From: Microbulbifer mangrovi
GTDB lineage: Bacteria > Pseudomonadota > Gammaproteobacteria > Pseudomonadales > Cellvibrionaceae
DNA length: 33,927 nt
Assembly (NCBI RefSeq): GCF_002009015.1
Contig: NZ_LZDE01000311.1
Location: forward strand, 1 to 33,927
Reading direction: 5' to 3'
This document shows positions 33,927-33,927 of this stretch, piece by piece; the first letter of the stretch is position 1; each line of letters begins with the position of its first letter. Position numbers and translations under genes: made by a program. The notes under the pieces are model-generated. The model did no database searches and was not told the DNA's origin. It was given only the letters and a program-made list of their open reading frames with translations.

Positions 33927-33927
33927 G

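Noticed and set aside
1..33927. CRISPR arrays, insertion sequences, prophage or toxin-antitoxin genes
   Set aside because: No regularly spaced repeats, transposase, integrase or phage-type proteins were seen on either strand.

Overview
The window looks like chromosomal DNA from a marine, polysaccharide-degrading gammaproteobacterium, most like the Cellvibrionales (Microbulbifer-type). This is inferred from gene content, moderately high GC and family resemblance; no database search was made. There are no insertion sequences, phage genes, CRISPR arrays or plasmid functions. Almost the whole window is intact, densely packed genes with clear family signatures.

Layout. (1) 1-9738, housekeeping: the 3' end of one tRNA-Lys and a complete second copy, then nadA, a BepA-like periplasmic metalloprotease (minus), a TusA-like sulfur carrier, a PerM/AI-2E-type membrane protein, long-form purC, and on the minus strand a class I aminotransferase, a DUF6279-like lipoprotein and a PstS-like/OmpA fusion. 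The nadA-bepA-tusA-perM order recalls the same neighbourhood in Pseudomonas. (2) 10045-16062, N-acetylglucosamine catabolism: a BadF-type GlcNAc kinase, SIS-type glucosamine-6-phosphate deaminase (NagB-II), NagA, a FucP-type MFS permease (NagP) and, convergent, a LacI-family regulator (NagR-like). (3) 16376-25774, an Entner-Doudoroff (ED) block on one strand: pgi, edd, zwf, pgl, eda, gap, pyk. (4) 25953-33737, an outer-membrane and accessory block: a TonB-dependent receptor, then sapC, two flavin-dependent 'tryptophan halogenase' family genes and a TauE/SafE permease, packed as an operon. (5) A terminator and a minus-strand tRNA-Gln close the window.

How it fits together. GlcNAc (from chitin or peptidoglycan) would cross the outer membrane through the receptor and the inner membrane through NagP. 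It would then be phosphorylated, deacetylated and deaminated to fructose-6-phosphate. Pgi turns this into glucose-6-phosphate, which Zwf, Pgl, Edd and Eda split to pyruvate plus glyceraldehyde-3-phosphate; Gap and Pyk belong to the lower half.

The most informative non-coding signal is a LacI-type palindrome with consensus TGACARCGYTRTCA. It occurs ahead of nagK (10046-10059), as the exact reverse complement ahead of pgi (16377-16390), and as two copies 24 bp apart ahead of the receptor (26061-26074, 26085-26098). The window therefore reads as one GlcNAc regulon covering uptake, the amino-sugar steps, the ED route, and probably an uncharacterised SapC/double-halogenase/permease operon. That operon is the best candidate for something new.
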